A stretch of 64,000 bases of DNA from Jiangella muralis (GTDB lineage Bacteria > Actinomycetota > Actinomycetes > Jiangellales > Jiangellaceae), in contig NZ_LFXL01000036.1 in NCBI RefSeq assembly GCF_001270745.1, positions 37,348 to 101,347 on the forward strand. Direction: 5' to 3'. Positions 25,648-34,671 of this stretch are shown piece by piece (positions within the stretch are counted from its first letter, which is position 1; each line of letters starts with the position of its first letter). The position numbers and the translations under genes are program-made. The notes beneath the pieces were generated by a model. It saw only the letters and a program-made list of their open reading frames with translations. It was not told where the DNA came from and made no database searches.

Positions 25648-26511
25648 GTGGCGAACTCGACGGCGGACGGTGTCCTGGTGCTGGCCGGCACCCCGATCGG
25701 CGACGTCGGCGGCGCTCCGCCGCGGCTCGCGGCCGAGCTGGCGGCGGCGGACGTGGTGGCGGCGGAGGACACCCGGCGGCTGCTGCGGCTGGCATCGTCG
25801 CTGGGTGTGACGATCGCCGGGCGGCTGGTGTCGTACTTCGAGGGCAACGAGTCCGCGCGCACCCCGGAGTTGCTGACGGCGCTGACCGACGGCGCGCGCG
25901 TGGTGCTGGTGACCGACGCCGGCATGCCGTCGGTGTCCGACCCCGGGTACCGGCTGGTGGCGGCGGCGGTGACGGCGGGCGTCCGGGTGACGTCGGTCCC
26001 CGGGCCGTCGGCGGTGCTGACGGCGCTCGCGGTCAGTGGGCTGCCGGTCGACCGGTTCTGCTTCGAGGGCTTCCCGCCGCGCCGGCCGGGAGAGCGGTCG
26101 CGGACGTTCGCCGCGCTGGCCGACGAGCCGCGGACGATGGTGTTCTTCGAGTCGCGGCACCGGCTGGCCGACACGCTGACGGCGATGGCGGCGGCGTTCG
26201 GCGCGGACCGTCCGGCGGCGGTGTGCCGCGAGCTGACCAAGACGCACGAGGAGGTCCGGCGCGGGCCGCTGGGCGACCTGGCCACGTGGGCGTCGGAGGA
26301 CGGGCCGCTTGGCGAGATCACGATCGTGGTGCAGGGCGCCCCGCCCCGCTCGGTGACCGTCACCCCCGCCGACGCGGTGGCGCAGGTGGTCGAGCGCGAG
26401 GCGGCCGGCGTGCGTCGCAAGGAGGCGATCGCCGAGGTCGCCCGCGAGTTGGGGCTGCCCAAACGCGAGGTCTATGCGGCGGTCGTGGCCGCGAAGGACG
26501 CCGTCGATTGA
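25648..26511 (+). CDS. rsmI: 16S rRNA (cytidine1402-2'-O)-methyltransferase
   Basis: 287 residues of the tetrapyrrole-methylase fold: VLAGTPIGDVGGAPPR, AAEDTRRLLRL, VSYFEGNE, VTDAGMPSVSDPGYRL, VPGPSAVLTALAVSGLP, and the FEGFPPR motif. It 2'-O-methylates C1402 of 16S rRNA with SAM. The GTG at 25648 gives the family-length N-terminus; an in-frame TTG at 25630 would add six residues. It is divergent from pmt with about 60 bases between. Confidence 0.95.
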   Translation: MANSTADGVLVLAGTPIGDVGGAPPRLAAELAAADVVAAEDTRRLLRLASSLGVTIAGRLVSYFEGNESARTPELLTALTDGARVVLVTDAGMPSVSDPGYRLVAAAVTAGVRVTSVPGPSAVLTALAVSGLPVDRFCFEGFPPRRPGERSRTFAALADEPRTMVFFESRHRLADTLTAMAAAFGADRPAAVCRELTKTHEEVRRGPLGDLATWASEDGPLGEITIVVQGAPPRSVTVTPADAVAQVVEREAAGVRRKEAIAEVARELGLPKREVYAAVVAAKDAVD

Positions 26512-26523
26512 GCGGTTCCGGCG

Positions 26524-26844
26524 TCAGGCCTGGCCGGTCGCGAGCAGGCTGAACTTGCCGTCGGCGACGGTGAAGGACCAGGACGTGCGCATCTGGCCCC
26601 ACGTGTCGTTGCGGTACGCCGCGACCAGCGACCGTCCGTCCGCCGACTGGGACTCGACGTCCAGGTGGCCGTTGACGGTGAAGATCTCGCGGTCGATCCA
26701 GTCCTCGAGGTCACGCTGCGAGCCGTCGTCGGTGAGGACGGCGTCGGGGGTGAGCAGGCCGAGGAAGGCGGCGCGGTCGCCGTCGTTGATGGCGGCGACC
26801 AGGGAACGGACGGTGGGATCGGTGAGCTCCGCGGCAGGGATCAT
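26524..26844 (-). CDS. SnoaL/NTF2-like protein
   Basis: 106 residues with the NTF2-like cone fold pattern: LVAAINDGDRAAFLGLLTPDAVLTDDGSQRD, WIDREIFTVNGHLDVESQ, GQMRTSWSFTVADGKFSLLATGQ. Probably a small ligand-binding or enzyme protein; no catalytic residues can be assigned. The ATG at 26844 has GGAG upstream; the longer frame to 26946 runs into a hairpin region. It is convergent with rsmI with 12 bases between the stops. Confidence 0.8.
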   Translation of the reverse strand: MIPAAELTDPTVRSLVAAINDGDRAAFLGLLTPDAVLTDDGSQRDLEDWIDREIFTVNGHLDVESQSADGRSLVAAYRNDTWGQMRTSWSFTVADGKFSLLATGQA

Positions 26845-26927
26845 CCCGGCTCCTTCGGGTCGGACGTGGGCCTCACGAGCCAACCTACGCGCGGAGGGGA
26901 GCGCACGGAGCAGGTATCCGATGCGGC

Positions 26928-26968
26928 GTGTTGACCTGAGCGCCAACAGTTGACGCTCAGGTCAACAC
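26928..26968 (-). terminator. 15-bp perfect hairpin after the M56 gene
   Basis: GTGTTGACCTGAGCG (26928-26942) pairs perfectly with CGCTCAGGTCAACAC (26954-26968) over an 11-nt loop, about 30 bases beyond the M56 stop on the minus strand. There is no U-tract, as usual in actinobacteria. It should terminate the blaI-M56 transcript before the SnoaL-like gene. Confidence 0.75.
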
Positions 26969-26999
26969 ACCGAATCGCGACCGGTCCACCCGGCCGTCC

Positions 27000-27947
27000 T
27001 CAGGGGAGAAGCGCCCGTGACAACGCCGTCAGCCAGGGCACCGCGACCGCGACCGTCGGCACCGCCACGAGCGCCGCGGCGACCGTGTAGGCCTGCGCCG
27101 CGACCAGCCATGCCGGCGCACCCAGTCGGCCGCGCCCACCCCGAGCCGGGCCGCCGGCACCGCTCGTCCCCGGGGCGGCGGCGAGGCGGCGGATGCGGAC
27201 CGCGGGCGTCACGGAGCCGGACCCGAGGGCGCCGGCGGGAACGGGGGCGTCGGCCATGCGGGCCAGCGCCCGCGCCAGCGGCACCGCGCCGCTGCGTCGC
27301 CGGGCGGCGTCGTCGGCGAGCATCTCGACGAGGCCGGCGGCAGAATCTAGGGCGACCGAACTGCGCACGAACCGCGGGAACGCGTCGTGCAGGACGCCGA
27401 AGCCTTCGAGGACGAGGTCGTGCCGGGCCCGGACGTGCGCCCGCTCGTGCGCCAGCACGGCCGCGGTCTCGTCGGAGCCCAGTGCGTCCAGCGCCGGCGC
27501 CGACACCACCACGCGCGAGCGCACCCCCGGAATGCAGTACGCCACCGGCCGTTCGACGTCGACCACCAGAGCCCCGGGTGCCCGCCGGTCAGAGCGCCCG
27601 ACGAGGTCGACGACGTGGCGTTGACGGCGACGGCGGGCCCGCAACGCCATGCCCAGCGTGTGCGCCGACCACAGCAACCGCGCCGTCACCACCAGCGTCA
27701 GCAGCAGCGCCGCCCCGTGCAGCACCACCAGCCACCATGACGGCGACGGATGCGTCATGACGAGCGTCCCCGCCGACGCGCCCGCGCCGAGCGCCGACAG
27801 CACCGCCGCCAGCGCGACCGCCTGCCACAGCACCAGCGCGGCCCGCGGTACCCGCAGCGGCCACGACGCCCGGGCCAGTAGCGCCGGCGCCGGGCCGGTC
27901 AGCAGCAACGCCAGGACCAGCAGCACGACGGGCGTGGTCTCGGTCAC
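27000..27947 (-). CDS. M56-family (BlaR1-like) membrane metallopeptidase
   Basis: 315 residues. Three N-terminal hydrophobic helices precede a cytoplasmic zinc protease with HERAH at 167-171 and a likely downstream glutamate in VEMLADDAA; a C-terminal helix follows. It lacks the penicillin-binding sensor domain of BlaR1, so the signal is unknown. It is coupled to blaI by a 4-base GTGA overlap; the protease would cleave or inactivate the BlaI repressor. Confidence 0.9.
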   Translation of the reverse strand: MTETTPVVLLVLALLLTGPAPALLARASWPLRVPRAALVLWQAVALAAVLSALGAGASAGTLVMTHPSPSWWLVVLHGAALLLTLVVTARLLWSAHTLGMALRARRRRQRHVVDLVGRSDRRAPGALVVDVERPVAYCIPGVRSRVVVSAPALDALGSDETAAVLAHERAHVRARHDLVLEGFGVLHDAFPRFVRSSVALDSAAGLVEMLADDAARRRSGAVPLARALARMADAPVPAGALGSGSVTPAVRIRRLAAAPGTSGAGGPARGGRGRLGAPAWLVAAQAYTVAAALVAVPTVAVAVPWLTALSRALLP

Positions 27948-28333
27948 GCGGAATCACGAGCCGACCGCTCCACCGCCTCGAGCGCCTCGCGCAGCGCCCG
28001 TGCGTCGTCCGCGGAGGCGGACCCGACGAACCGCAGCAGCGCCGCCGTGCGGTCGGAGCCGTCGACGGTGTCGAGGGCCTCGTGCATGAGCTCGGCCGTC
28101 AACTCGTCGCGGGAGAACGCGGGCCGGTAGCGGTAGGCGCGGCCGTCGCGAATCTGCTCGGCCGACCCCTTGCGGGCCAGCCGGTCGAGCACCGTCATGA
28201 CCGTCGTGTACGCGACGTCGCGCGACCCCGTCAGGGCCTGATGCACCTGACGGACGGTGGCCGGCGCGCCGAGCGCCCACAACTGCTCCATGACGGCGCG
28301 TTCGAGTTCACCGAGTCGGGCACGTCCTGGCAC
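27944..28333 (-). CDS. blaI: BlaI/MecI/CopY-family repressor
   Basis: 129 residues: winged helix (LGELERAVMEQLWALGAPATVRQVHQAL, DVAYTTVMTVLDRLARKG) and the C-terminal dimerisation helix. It should bind the two TAC-GTA dyads in the 86-base gap to cydA, controlling itself and possibly cydAB. TAGACT ends seven bases before the GTG start, so the mRNA is probably leaderless. The M56 protease gene overlaps its end. Confidence 0.93.
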   Translation of the reverse strand: MPGRARLGELERAVMEQLWALGAPATVRQVHQALTGSRDVAYTTVMTVLDRLARKGSAEQIRDGRAYRYRPAFSRDELTAELMHEALDTVDGSDRTAALLRFVGSASADDARALREALEAVERSARDSA

Positions 28334-28360
28334 GATTCACAGTCTACCGACCGCTCGTAG

Positions 28361-28377
28361 TACTACAGTATGTCGTA
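28361..28377. promoter_or_regulatory. BlaI operator 1
   Basis: TACTACA-gta-TGTCGTA, a 7-3-7 dyad with one mismatch between the arms, matching the TACTACA/TGTAGTA half-sites of BlaI-family operators. It lies between blaI and cydA. Confidence 0.75.
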
Positions 28378-28382
28378 GCATC

Positions 28383-28399
28383 TACGACGTAACGTAGTA
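28383..28399. promoter_or_regulatory. BlaI operator 2
   Basis: TACGACG-taa-CGTAGTA, the same 7-3-7 layout with one mismatch. Its centre is 22 bp from that of operator 1, two helical turns, so two dimers could bind on the same face. It is only 20 bases upstream of the cydA ATG. Confidence 0.7.
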
Positions 28400-28419
28400 C
28401 GCACCGAAGGGCAACGCGC

Positions 28420-29868
28420 ATGGACGTGCTGGACCTCGCCCGCTGGCAGTTCGGCATCACGACGGTGGTGCACTTCTTCTTCGTCCCGTTCACCATCTCG
28501 ATGGCGTTCCTCGTCGCGATCATGCAGTCGGTGTGGATGCGCACGAAGAGCGAGCGCTGGCTGCGGCTCACCAAGTTCTTCGGGAAGCTGCTGCTCATCA
28601 ACCTCGCCGTCGGCGTGGTGACCGGCCTGGTGCAGGAGTTCCAGTTCGGCATGAACTGGAGCGACTTCAGCCGCTTCGTCGGCGACGTGTTCGGCGCGCC
28701 GCTGGCGATGGAGGCGCTGCTCGCGTTCTACCTGGAGTCCGTCTTCGTCGGCGTCTGGATCTTCGGCTGGGGCCGCATCCCGCCGAAGATCCACCTGGCG
28801 ACGATCTGGATCACAGCGTTCGGGACGCTGCTGTCGGCCTACTTCATCCTGGCGGCGAACTCGTTCATGCAGCACCCGGTCGGCTACGAGATCAACGAGG
28901 AGGCCGGCCGCGCCGAGCTGACCGACATCTGGGCGGTGCTGACGAACAAGGTGCTGCTGGTCACGTTCCCGCACACGATCTTCGCCGCGTTCATGGTCGG
29001 CGGCGGCGTGGTCGCGGCGGTCGCGATGTGGCACCTGGTTCGCGGCGCCCGCAACCCGGAGGAGGCGGCCCCCGGCAAGCCGAGCGACCAAGGCGCGTTC
29101 CGCACCGCGCTGCGCATCGGCGCCGTCACCGTCCTCGTCGGCGGCATCGGGGTCGCGGTCTCCGGCGACTTTCAGGGCAAGGTCATGACCGAGGTGCAGC
29201 CGATGAAGATGGCCGCCGCCGAGGCGCTGTACGAGACGCAGCAGCCGGCGCCGTTCTCGCTGTTCACCATCGGCACGCTCGACGGCAGCAAGGCGATCTA
29301 CTCGATCGAGGTGCCGCGGCTGCTCTCCTTCCTCGCGACCGGCTCGTTCGACGGCAAGGTCGAGGGCATCAACGACCTGCAGGCGCAGTACGAGGAGGAG
29401 TTCGGCCCGGGCGACTACAGCCCGAACATCCCGGTCACGTACTGGACGTTCCGGATGATGATCACGATGGGTGGGCTGGCCGGGCTGATCGCGCTCTGGC
29501 AGTTGTGGGCGACCAGACGCGGACGGGTCCCGACGTCGCCCTGGGCGCTGCGCGCGGCCGCCGTCCTGCCGGTGCTGCCGCTGGCCGGTAACGCCCTCGG
29601 CTGGATCTTCACCGAGATGGGCCGGCAGCCGTGGCTGGTGTTCGGCCTGATGCCGACGGCGTCCGGCGTCAGCCCCAGCACCACGGCCCGGACGGTGTTC
29701 ATCTCGCTGGCCGCGTTCACCGTCCTGTACGCGGGCCTGACCTGGCTGTGGGTGCACCTGCTGGTCAAGCACGCGCGGCCGGGCCTGCCCGACGTCGCCG
29801 CCGTCCCCGCCGTCCCCGACGAGCCGGACGCGGACGACGCCGACAAGCCGCTGAGCTTCGCGTACTGA
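28420..29868 (+). CDS. cydA: cytochrome bd ubiquinol oxidase subunit I
   Basis: 482 residues, nine or so helices. His18 (VVHFFFVP) is the heme b595 ligand; the FPHT histidine near residue 185 and KMAAAEALYET (heme b558/d surroundings) are present, with the GRQPW motif in TEMGRQPW. The Q-loop is short, the actinobacterial type. It catalyses quinol oxidation with reduction of O2 to water at low oxygen or under respiratory stress. GAAGGG precedes the ATG. The upstream twin BlaI sites suggest repression by BlaI. Confidence 0.96.
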   Translation: MDVLDLARWQFGITTVVHFFFVPFTISMAFLVAIMQSVWMRTKSERWLRLTKFFGKLLLINLAVGVVTGLVQEFQFGMNWSDFSRFVGDVFGAPLAMEALLAFYLESVFVGVWIFGWGRIPPKIHLATIWITAFGTLLSAYFILAANSFMQHPVGYEINEEAGRAELTDIWAVLTNKVLLVTFPHTIFAAFMVGGGVVAAVAMWHLVRGARNPEEAAPGKPSDQGAFRTALRIGAVTVLVGGIGVAVSGDFQGKVMTEVQPMKMAAAEALYETQQPAPFSLFTIGTLDGSKAIYSIEVPRLLSFLATGSFDGKVEGINDLQAQYEEEFGPGDYSPNIPVTYWTFRMMITMGGLAGLIALWQLWATRRGRVPTSPWALRAAAVLPVLPLAGNALGWIFTEMGRQPWLVFGLMPTASGVSPSTTARTVFISLAAFTVLYAGLTWLWVHLLVKHARPGLPDVAAVPAVPDEPDADDADKPLSFAY

Positions 29869-29880
29869 GAGGACGGACCC

Positions 29881-30879
29881 ATGGAATTGAGCACGCTCTG
29901 GTTCCTGCTCATCGCCGTCCTCTGGATCGGCTACCTCGCGCTCGAGGGCTTCGACTTCGGCGTCGGCATGCTGACCCGCCGGTTCGCCCGCGACGACACC
30001 GAGCGCCGCGTCCTCATCAACACGATCGGCCCGGTCTGGGACGGCAACGAGGTCTGGGTCATCACCGCGGTCGGCGCCACGTTCGCCGCGTTCCCGGAGT
30101 GGTACGCGACGGCGTGGTCGGCGTACTACCTGCCGCTGGTGCTGATCCTGCTGACGCTGATCGGCCGCGGCCTGGCCTTCGAGTACCGCGCCAAGGGCGA
30201 CACCGCGACCTGGCGGAACCGCTGGGACCTGGTGATCTTCGCCGGCTCGGCGATCCCGGCGTTCGTGTGGGGTGTGCTGCTGGCGGCCTTCGTGCAGGGC
30301 CTGCCGCTGGACGCCGGGCACGACTTCGTCGGCGATCTCGGCGACGTCGTCACGCCGTACACGCTGCTCGGCGGCGTCGTGACGCTGTCGCTGTCGCTGC
30401 TGCACGGCGCCCACTACCTCGGCCTGAAGACAGTCGGAGAGATCCGCGAGCGGGCGCGGCGGCTGGCCGGACGGCTCGCGGTCCCGGTCGTCGTCGTCCT
30501 GGCCGGGTTCCTCGGGTGGACGGTGCTGCGCGGCGACTCGCCGTCGTGGGCGGCCGGCGCCGCGGCGATCGTCGCGGTGCTGGCGGTCGCGGCCGGTGCG
30601 ACGGCGAATGCGCGGGGTCGCGAGGGCTGGGCGTTCACCGCGACCTTCGCGACGGTGGCGGCGGTCGGCGCGACGCTGTTCGCCGCGCTCTACCCGGACG
30701 TGCTGCCGTCGACGCTGGACACCGCGAACGGCCTGACCACGACGAACGCGTCGTCGTCGGACTACACGCTGACCGTGATGACGTGGGTGGCGGTGCCGTT
30801 CGTGCCGCTCGTCCTCGCTTACCAGAGCTGGGTCTACTGGATGTTCCGCAAACGGATCGGGGTCCAGCACATTCCGTGA
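29881..30879 (+). CDS. cydB: cytochrome bd ubiquinol oxidase subunit II
   Basis: 332 residues, about eight helices, beginning LWFLLIAVLWIGYLALEGFDFGVGML, with TIGPVWDGNEVWVI and a conserved LHGAHYLGLKT. It forms the heterodimer with CydA. It starts 12 bases after cydA with GAGAGGA. No cydDC exporter follows; an antiporter gene does. Confidence 0.96.
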   Translation: MELSTLWFLLIAVLWIGYLALEGFDFGVGMLTRRFARDDTERRVLINTIGPVWDGNEVWVITAVGATFAAFPEWYATAWSAYYLPLVLILLTLIGRGLAFEYRAKGDTATWRNRWDLVIFAGSAIPAFVWGVLLAAFVQGLPLDAGHDFVGDLGDVVTPYTLLGGVVTLSLSLLHGAHYLGLKTVGEIRERARRLAGRLAVPVVVVLAGFLGWTVLRGDSPSWAAGAAAIVAVLAVAAGATANARGREGWAFTATFATVAAVGATLFAALYPDVLPSTLDTANGLTTTNASSSDYTLTVMTWVAVPFVPLVLAYQSWVYWMFRKRIGVQHIP

Positions 30880-30898
30880 GCGGTTAGCCTGCTCGGCG

Positions 30899-32530
30899 AT
30901 GCAGTTGCTGCTCGTGGTGGTGGGCGCGATCGCGGTGACCGCGGTCGCCAACCGGCGCGGGCTGCAGCCGTCGATCGTGGTCGTGGTGCTGGCGTCGGCG
31001 GTGTCGTTCGTGCCCGGGCTGCCGCGGTTCGAGTTGGAGCCCGACCTCATCCTCAGCGTCGTGCTGCCGCCGCTGCTGTACTCCGCGGCGCTCGACTTCT
31101 CCGTCTACAGCCTGGCCCGCAACCTGCGCCCGATCCTGTCCCTCGGCGTCGGCATGGTGGTCGTGTCGACGCTGGTCACGGCCGTGGTGGCGAACTGGGT
31201 GGTGCCGGAGTTCGGCCTGGTGTCGGCGCTGGTGCTGGGCGCGGTCGTGGCGCCGCCGGACGCCGTCAGCGCGGTCGCGATCGGGCGGAAGCTGGGGCTG
31301 CCGAAGCGGCTGATGACGATCCTGACCGGGGAGAGCCTGGTCAACGACGCCACCGCGCTGACCATCTTCACGCTGGCCGTGGCCGCCGCGACCGGTAGCC
31401 ACCCGTTCATCAGCAACGCGCTGCTGCTGTTCCTGTACGCGTCGGTGGTCGGCTGCGGCGTCGGCCTGGCGCTGGCCGCGGGCGTGCATTGGACCCGGCA
31501 GCGGCTGGGCGAGAGCGGCCTCGAGACGGCGCTCGGGCTGGTCGTGCCGTTCGCGGCGTACCTGTTCGCCGAGGAACTGCACGCGTCCGGCGTCCTCGCC
31601 GTCGTCGCCGCGGGGTTCTGGCTCGGCCACCACGACGCCGACGCCGGCTTCGAGACGCGGCTGCAGGGCCGGCAGGTCTGGCGCAGCCTGGACACCCTGC
31701 TCGAGGCGTTCGTCTTCGCCTACATGGGCCTGCAGTGCAAGTTCGTCTTCGACGATCTCCCGATCCACGGCGACGAGTGGGTCCGGTTCGCGCTGTCCGC
31801 CGTCGTCGTCCTGCTGACGGTGCTGCTGATCCGGCCGTTCTGGGTGTTCCTCACCTACGGCCAGCGGGTGCTGCGACGGCGCTACCTGCGGCTCCCGTGG
31901 CGACGGCGCCGGCGGCGGCCGCGCACCCACCAGCCGCTGCCACGAGCCCAGCTCACGGTGCTCTCGTGGTCCGGCATGCGCGGGGTGGTGACGCTAGCAG
32001 CGGCGGCAGGTGTGCCCGCCCTGACGGCGTCCGGCGAGCCGTTCCCGGGCCGCAGCACCATCCAGGCGCTCGCGTTCGTCGTCGCCATCGGGAGCCTGCT
32101 CATCCAGGCGCCGACGCTGCCGATCCTGGTCCGCCGCATGAACATCGACGACGACGCCGAGCAGGAGGCGGAGTCCGAGGAGGTCCGGCGGGCCCGCCAG
32201 ATCGCCCGGGCGGCGGCCGAGCAGACCCTGCGTGAGCTGCTCGACCATCCGCCCCCGGGCACCGACCCCGTCGTCCTCGGCACCATGCGGGACCGGTTCT
32301 CCGCGGCGATGCGGGCCCGGCACTCCGCCGACGAGCTGGACGCCGAGGTCGAGGAGGCCGAGCACGCCCCCGCGGTGCGCGAGACCATGGTCGCCGTCCG
32401 CCGCGAGATCCTCGCCGCCCAGCGGCTGGCGCTCACCGCCGCCCGCGACGCCGGTGAGCTGGACGACGAGGTCATGCGGCGCGAGCTGGAGCGGCTGGAC
32501 TACGAGGAGGCGGCGGCCGCGGCCGACTGA
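30899..32530 (+). CDS. Na+/H+ antiporter (CPA1, NhaP-type)
   Basis: 543 residues: about 12 helices of a CPA1 exchanger with APPDAVSAVAIGRKLGLPKRLMTILTGESLVNDATAL, carrying the ion-binding acidic residue of the ND motif, then a cytoplasmic tail of about 130 residues rich in Glu/Arg and probably helical. It exchanges Na+ for H+ at the membrane. TAGCCT ends eight bases before the ATG, so it may have its own promoter though it lies only 19 bases after cydB. Confidence 0.93.
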   Translation: MQLLLVVVGAIAVTAVANRRGLQPSIVVVVLASAVSFVPGLPRFELEPDLILSVVLPPLLYSAALDFSVYSLARNLRPILSLGVGMVVVSTLVTAVVANWVVPEFGLVSALVLGAVVAPPDAVSAVAIGRKLGLPKRLMTILTGESLVNDATALTIFTLAVAAATGSHPFISNALLLFLYASVVGCGVGLALAAGVHWTRQRLGESGLETALGLVVPFAAYLFAEELHASGVLAVVAAGFWLGHHDADAGFETRLQGRQVWRSLDTLLEAFVFAYMGLQCKFVFDDLPIHGDEWVRFALSAVVVLLTVLLIRPFWVFLTYGQRVLRRRYLRLPWRRRRRRPRTHQPLPRAQLTVLSWSGMRGVVTLAAAAGVPALTASGEPFPGRSTIQALAFVVAIGSLLIQAPTLPILVRRMNIDDDAEQEAESEEVRRARQIARAAAEQTLRELLDHPPPGTDPVVLGTMRDRFSAAMRARHSADELDAEVEEAEHAPAVRETMVAVRREILAAQRLALTAARDAGELDDEVMRRELERLDYEEAAAAAD

Positions 32531-32534
32531 CGCG

Positions 32535-32948
32535 TCAGAGGTAGAACGGGTACGGCGGGTAGGCGTAGCCGGCCGCCCAGAACGGCGGGTAGCCGTAGTG
32601 GCCGTACAGCTCCTCGTAGTACTCGCCTTGCGGCACCAGGCTCGGGTCGTACACCGGCGCGTTCGCGACGATGCCGCGATGCTGGGCGATGTGCACCTTC
32701 TCGTCGATCCGCACGATCGCGTCGACGGGGATCAGCTGCTTCTTCTCGCCGAGGCCGAGGAACCCGCCGGAACCGACCTGCAGGAACCGCACCTTCAGGC
32801 CTTCGGGGTCGATGACGAGGTCGTCGACGGTGCCGACCTCGTCGCCGTCGCGGTCCACGACCTCCTTGCCGCGTACGTCGTCCTCGGTCTTGACGGTCAG
32901 GTCGGAGTCGGCGAGATGCACGAGCGTGCGCGGGATATCGGTGGTCAT
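32535..32948 (-). CDS. PRC-barrel domain protein
   Basis: 137 residues. A PRC-barrel (about residues 15-90: VRGKEVVDRDGDEVGTVDDLVIDPEG, GFLGLGEKKQLIPVDAI) is followed by a proline/aromatic-rich tail (YGYPPFWAAGYAYPPYPFYL). PRC-barrels occur in photosynthetic reaction centres and RNA maturation factors; this stand-alone actinobacterial form has no fixed role. It is convergent with the antiporter with four bases between the stops. Confidence 0.9.
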   Translation of the reverse strand: MTTDIPRTLVHLADSDLTVKTEDDVRGKEVVDRDGDEVGTVDDLVIDPEGLKVRFLQVGSGGFLGLGEKKQLIPVDAIVRIDEKVHIAQHRGIVANAPVYDPSLVPQGEYYEELYGHYGYPPFWAAGYAYPPYPFYL

Positions 32949-33057
32949 CGGAACTCCATTCAGTCGCGTGGATCTGCCTGGGTCCGTACCCTCTTCCGAG
33001 CCGGATTGTCACCGCATCGTGGGATCGTGGAGGTAGCGGCGACCGGCGGAGGTGTCC

Positions 33058-33312
33058 ATGCGGGGCGACAGGGTCGAGATCGTCATCGATGCCGGCGACA
33101 CCACGCGCAGTTACGAGATCGTGGCCACGAAGGCGGGCCGCCGGGTCGATGTCAGCATCGGGCGCGGCGTGGTGGTGGTCGCCGAGGTCACCCGGTCCGG
33201 CACCCCGGTGCGCACCGCCCGGTTCATGTCCAGCCGGGTGCTCGCGCTGGTGGAGCACCCGGTCGCCGAGGCGGCGCTGGCGCAGGAGGCCGCGCAGCCG
33301 CAGCCGGATTGA
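33058..33312 (+). CDS. small hypothetical protein
   Basis: 84 residues, predicted mostly beta strand (RVEIVIDAGDTTRSYEIVATKAGRRVDVSIGRGVVVVAEV) with a short C-terminal helix. GGAGG stands a few bases before the ATG at 33058; a GTG at 33052 is the alternative. It lies just upstream of the LigD-type polymerase on the same strand (28 bases). No family is recognised. Confidence 0.6.
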   Translation: MRGDRVEIVIDAGDTTRSYEIVATKAGRRVDVSIGRGVVVVAEVTRSGTPVRTARFMSSRVLALVEHPVAEAALAQEAAQPQPD

Positions 33313-33340
33313 CGTCGGCGGGTCCCTCTATGGTGGTGTC

Positions 33341-34591
33341 ATGTCGTCCTCGCAGGTGCTCGAGGTCGCCGGGCGTGAGGTGACCATCACCCACCCGGAC
33401 AAGGTGGTCTTCCCCGACGGCGGCCACACCAAGCTGGACCTCGTCACCTACTACCTGACGGTCGCCGACGGCGCCCTGCGCGGCGTCGAGGGCCGGCCGA
33501 TGATCCTGAAGCGGTTCGTCAAGGGCATCGACCAGGAGGCGTTCTTCCAGAAGCGCGCCCCCGACAAGCGGCCCGACTGGATCGAGGTCGCCACGCTGCG
33601 CTACCGCTCCGGCACGTCCGCCGACGAGGTGGTGGTGCGCGACGCGGCCGCGTTGGCGTGGGTGGTCAACCTCGGCTGCGTCGACCTCAACCCGCACCCC
33701 GTCCGCGCCGAGGACCTCGACCGTCCGGACGAGCTGCGCATCGACCTCGACCCCAACCCCGGCATCGAGTGGGCGCAGATCCTCGACGTCGCGCAGGTGG
33801 CCCGCGAGGTGCTGCAGGACCACGGGCTGACCGCGTGGCCGAAGACGTCCGGCTCGCGCGGCTTCCACATCTACACCCGCATCGACCCGCTGTGGTCGTA
33901 CCGGCAGGTGCGGCTGGCCGCCGAGACCGTCGCCCGCGAGGTCGAGAACCGCGCGCCCGGCATCGCCACCGCGAAGTGGTGGAAGGAAGAGCGCGAGGGC
34001 GTCTTCGTCGACTTCAACCAGAACGCGAAGGACCGCACGGTCGCCTCCGCATACTCCGTCCGCGCCAAGGCCGACGCCCGGGTGTCCATGCCGCTGAGGT
34101 GGGACGAGGTCCCCGGCTGCCGGGCCGAGGACTACACGCTGGCCACCGCGCCGCGCCGGTACGCCGAGATCGGCGACCCGTGGGCCGGCATCGAGACGTC
34201 GGCCGGGTCGCTGGAGCCGCTGCTCGAGCTGGCCGAACGGCTCGGGCCGGCCGAGAAACCGCCGAAGGGCACCGGACGGCGCACGCAGACGATGCCGCTG
34301 ATCGAGATCGCGCGGGCGAAGACCAAGGACGAGGCGCTGGCCGGGCTGGAGCGCTGGAAGGACCGCCACGCCGACGTCGTGCCGCACCTCGAGCCGGCCG
34401 ACATCCTGGTCGACGGCATGCGCGGGCGCAGTTCGCTCTGGTACCGCATCCGGGTCAACCTGCAGCACGTGCCGGCGCAGCGCCGCCCGGAGCAGGAGCC
34501 GCTCGAGGTCGACTACGACCCGTGGGCCGGCACGCCGTGGGCCAACGCGGGCGAGGCGGTCCGGGAGGCCCGCGACGCGGCCCGCGACTGA
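33341..34591 (+). CDS. LigD-type primase-polymerase (NHEJ polymerase domain), stand-alone
   Basis: 416 residues of the archaeo-eukaryotic primase superfamily: catalytic Asp135/Asp137 in RIDLDP, SGSRGFHIY, and FVDFNQNAKDRTVASAYSVR with the third acidic residue. In NHEJ the enzyme fills and extends broken ends with ribonucleotides. Here it is separate from a ligase, and no Ku or ligase gene is in the window, so its partners must be elsewhere. A C-terminal region of about 120 residues (TMPLIEIARAKTKDEAL onward) is found in actinobacterial stand-alone forms. TATGGT ends six bases before the ATG. Confidence 0.9.
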   Translation: MSSSQVLEVAGREVTITHPDKVVFPDGGHTKLDLVTYYLTVADGALRGVEGRPMILKRFVKGIDQEAFFQKRAPDKRPDWIEVATLRYRSGTSADEVVVRDAAALAWVVNLGCVDLNPHPVRAEDLDRPDELRIDLDPNPGIEWAQILDVAQVAREVLQDHGLTAWPKTSGSRGFHIYTRIDPLWSYRQVRLAAETVAREVENRAPGIATAKWWKEEREGVFVDFNQNAKDRTVASAYSVRAKADARVSMPLRWDEVPGCRAEDYTLATAPRRYAEIGDPWAGIETSAGSLEPLLELAERLGPAEKPPKGTGRRTQTMPLIEIARAKTKDEALAGLERWKDRHADVVPHLEPADILVDGMRGRSSLWYRIRVNLQHVPAQRRPEQEPLEVDYDPWAGTPWANAGEAVREARDAARD

Positions 34592-34671
34592 CGTCCTCAC
34601 CCGCGCCGGGTGACGACCACCGCCGTCCCCGCCGGTGAGAGTGGTCGCAAGGGCGAGCCCAGGGGGACACC

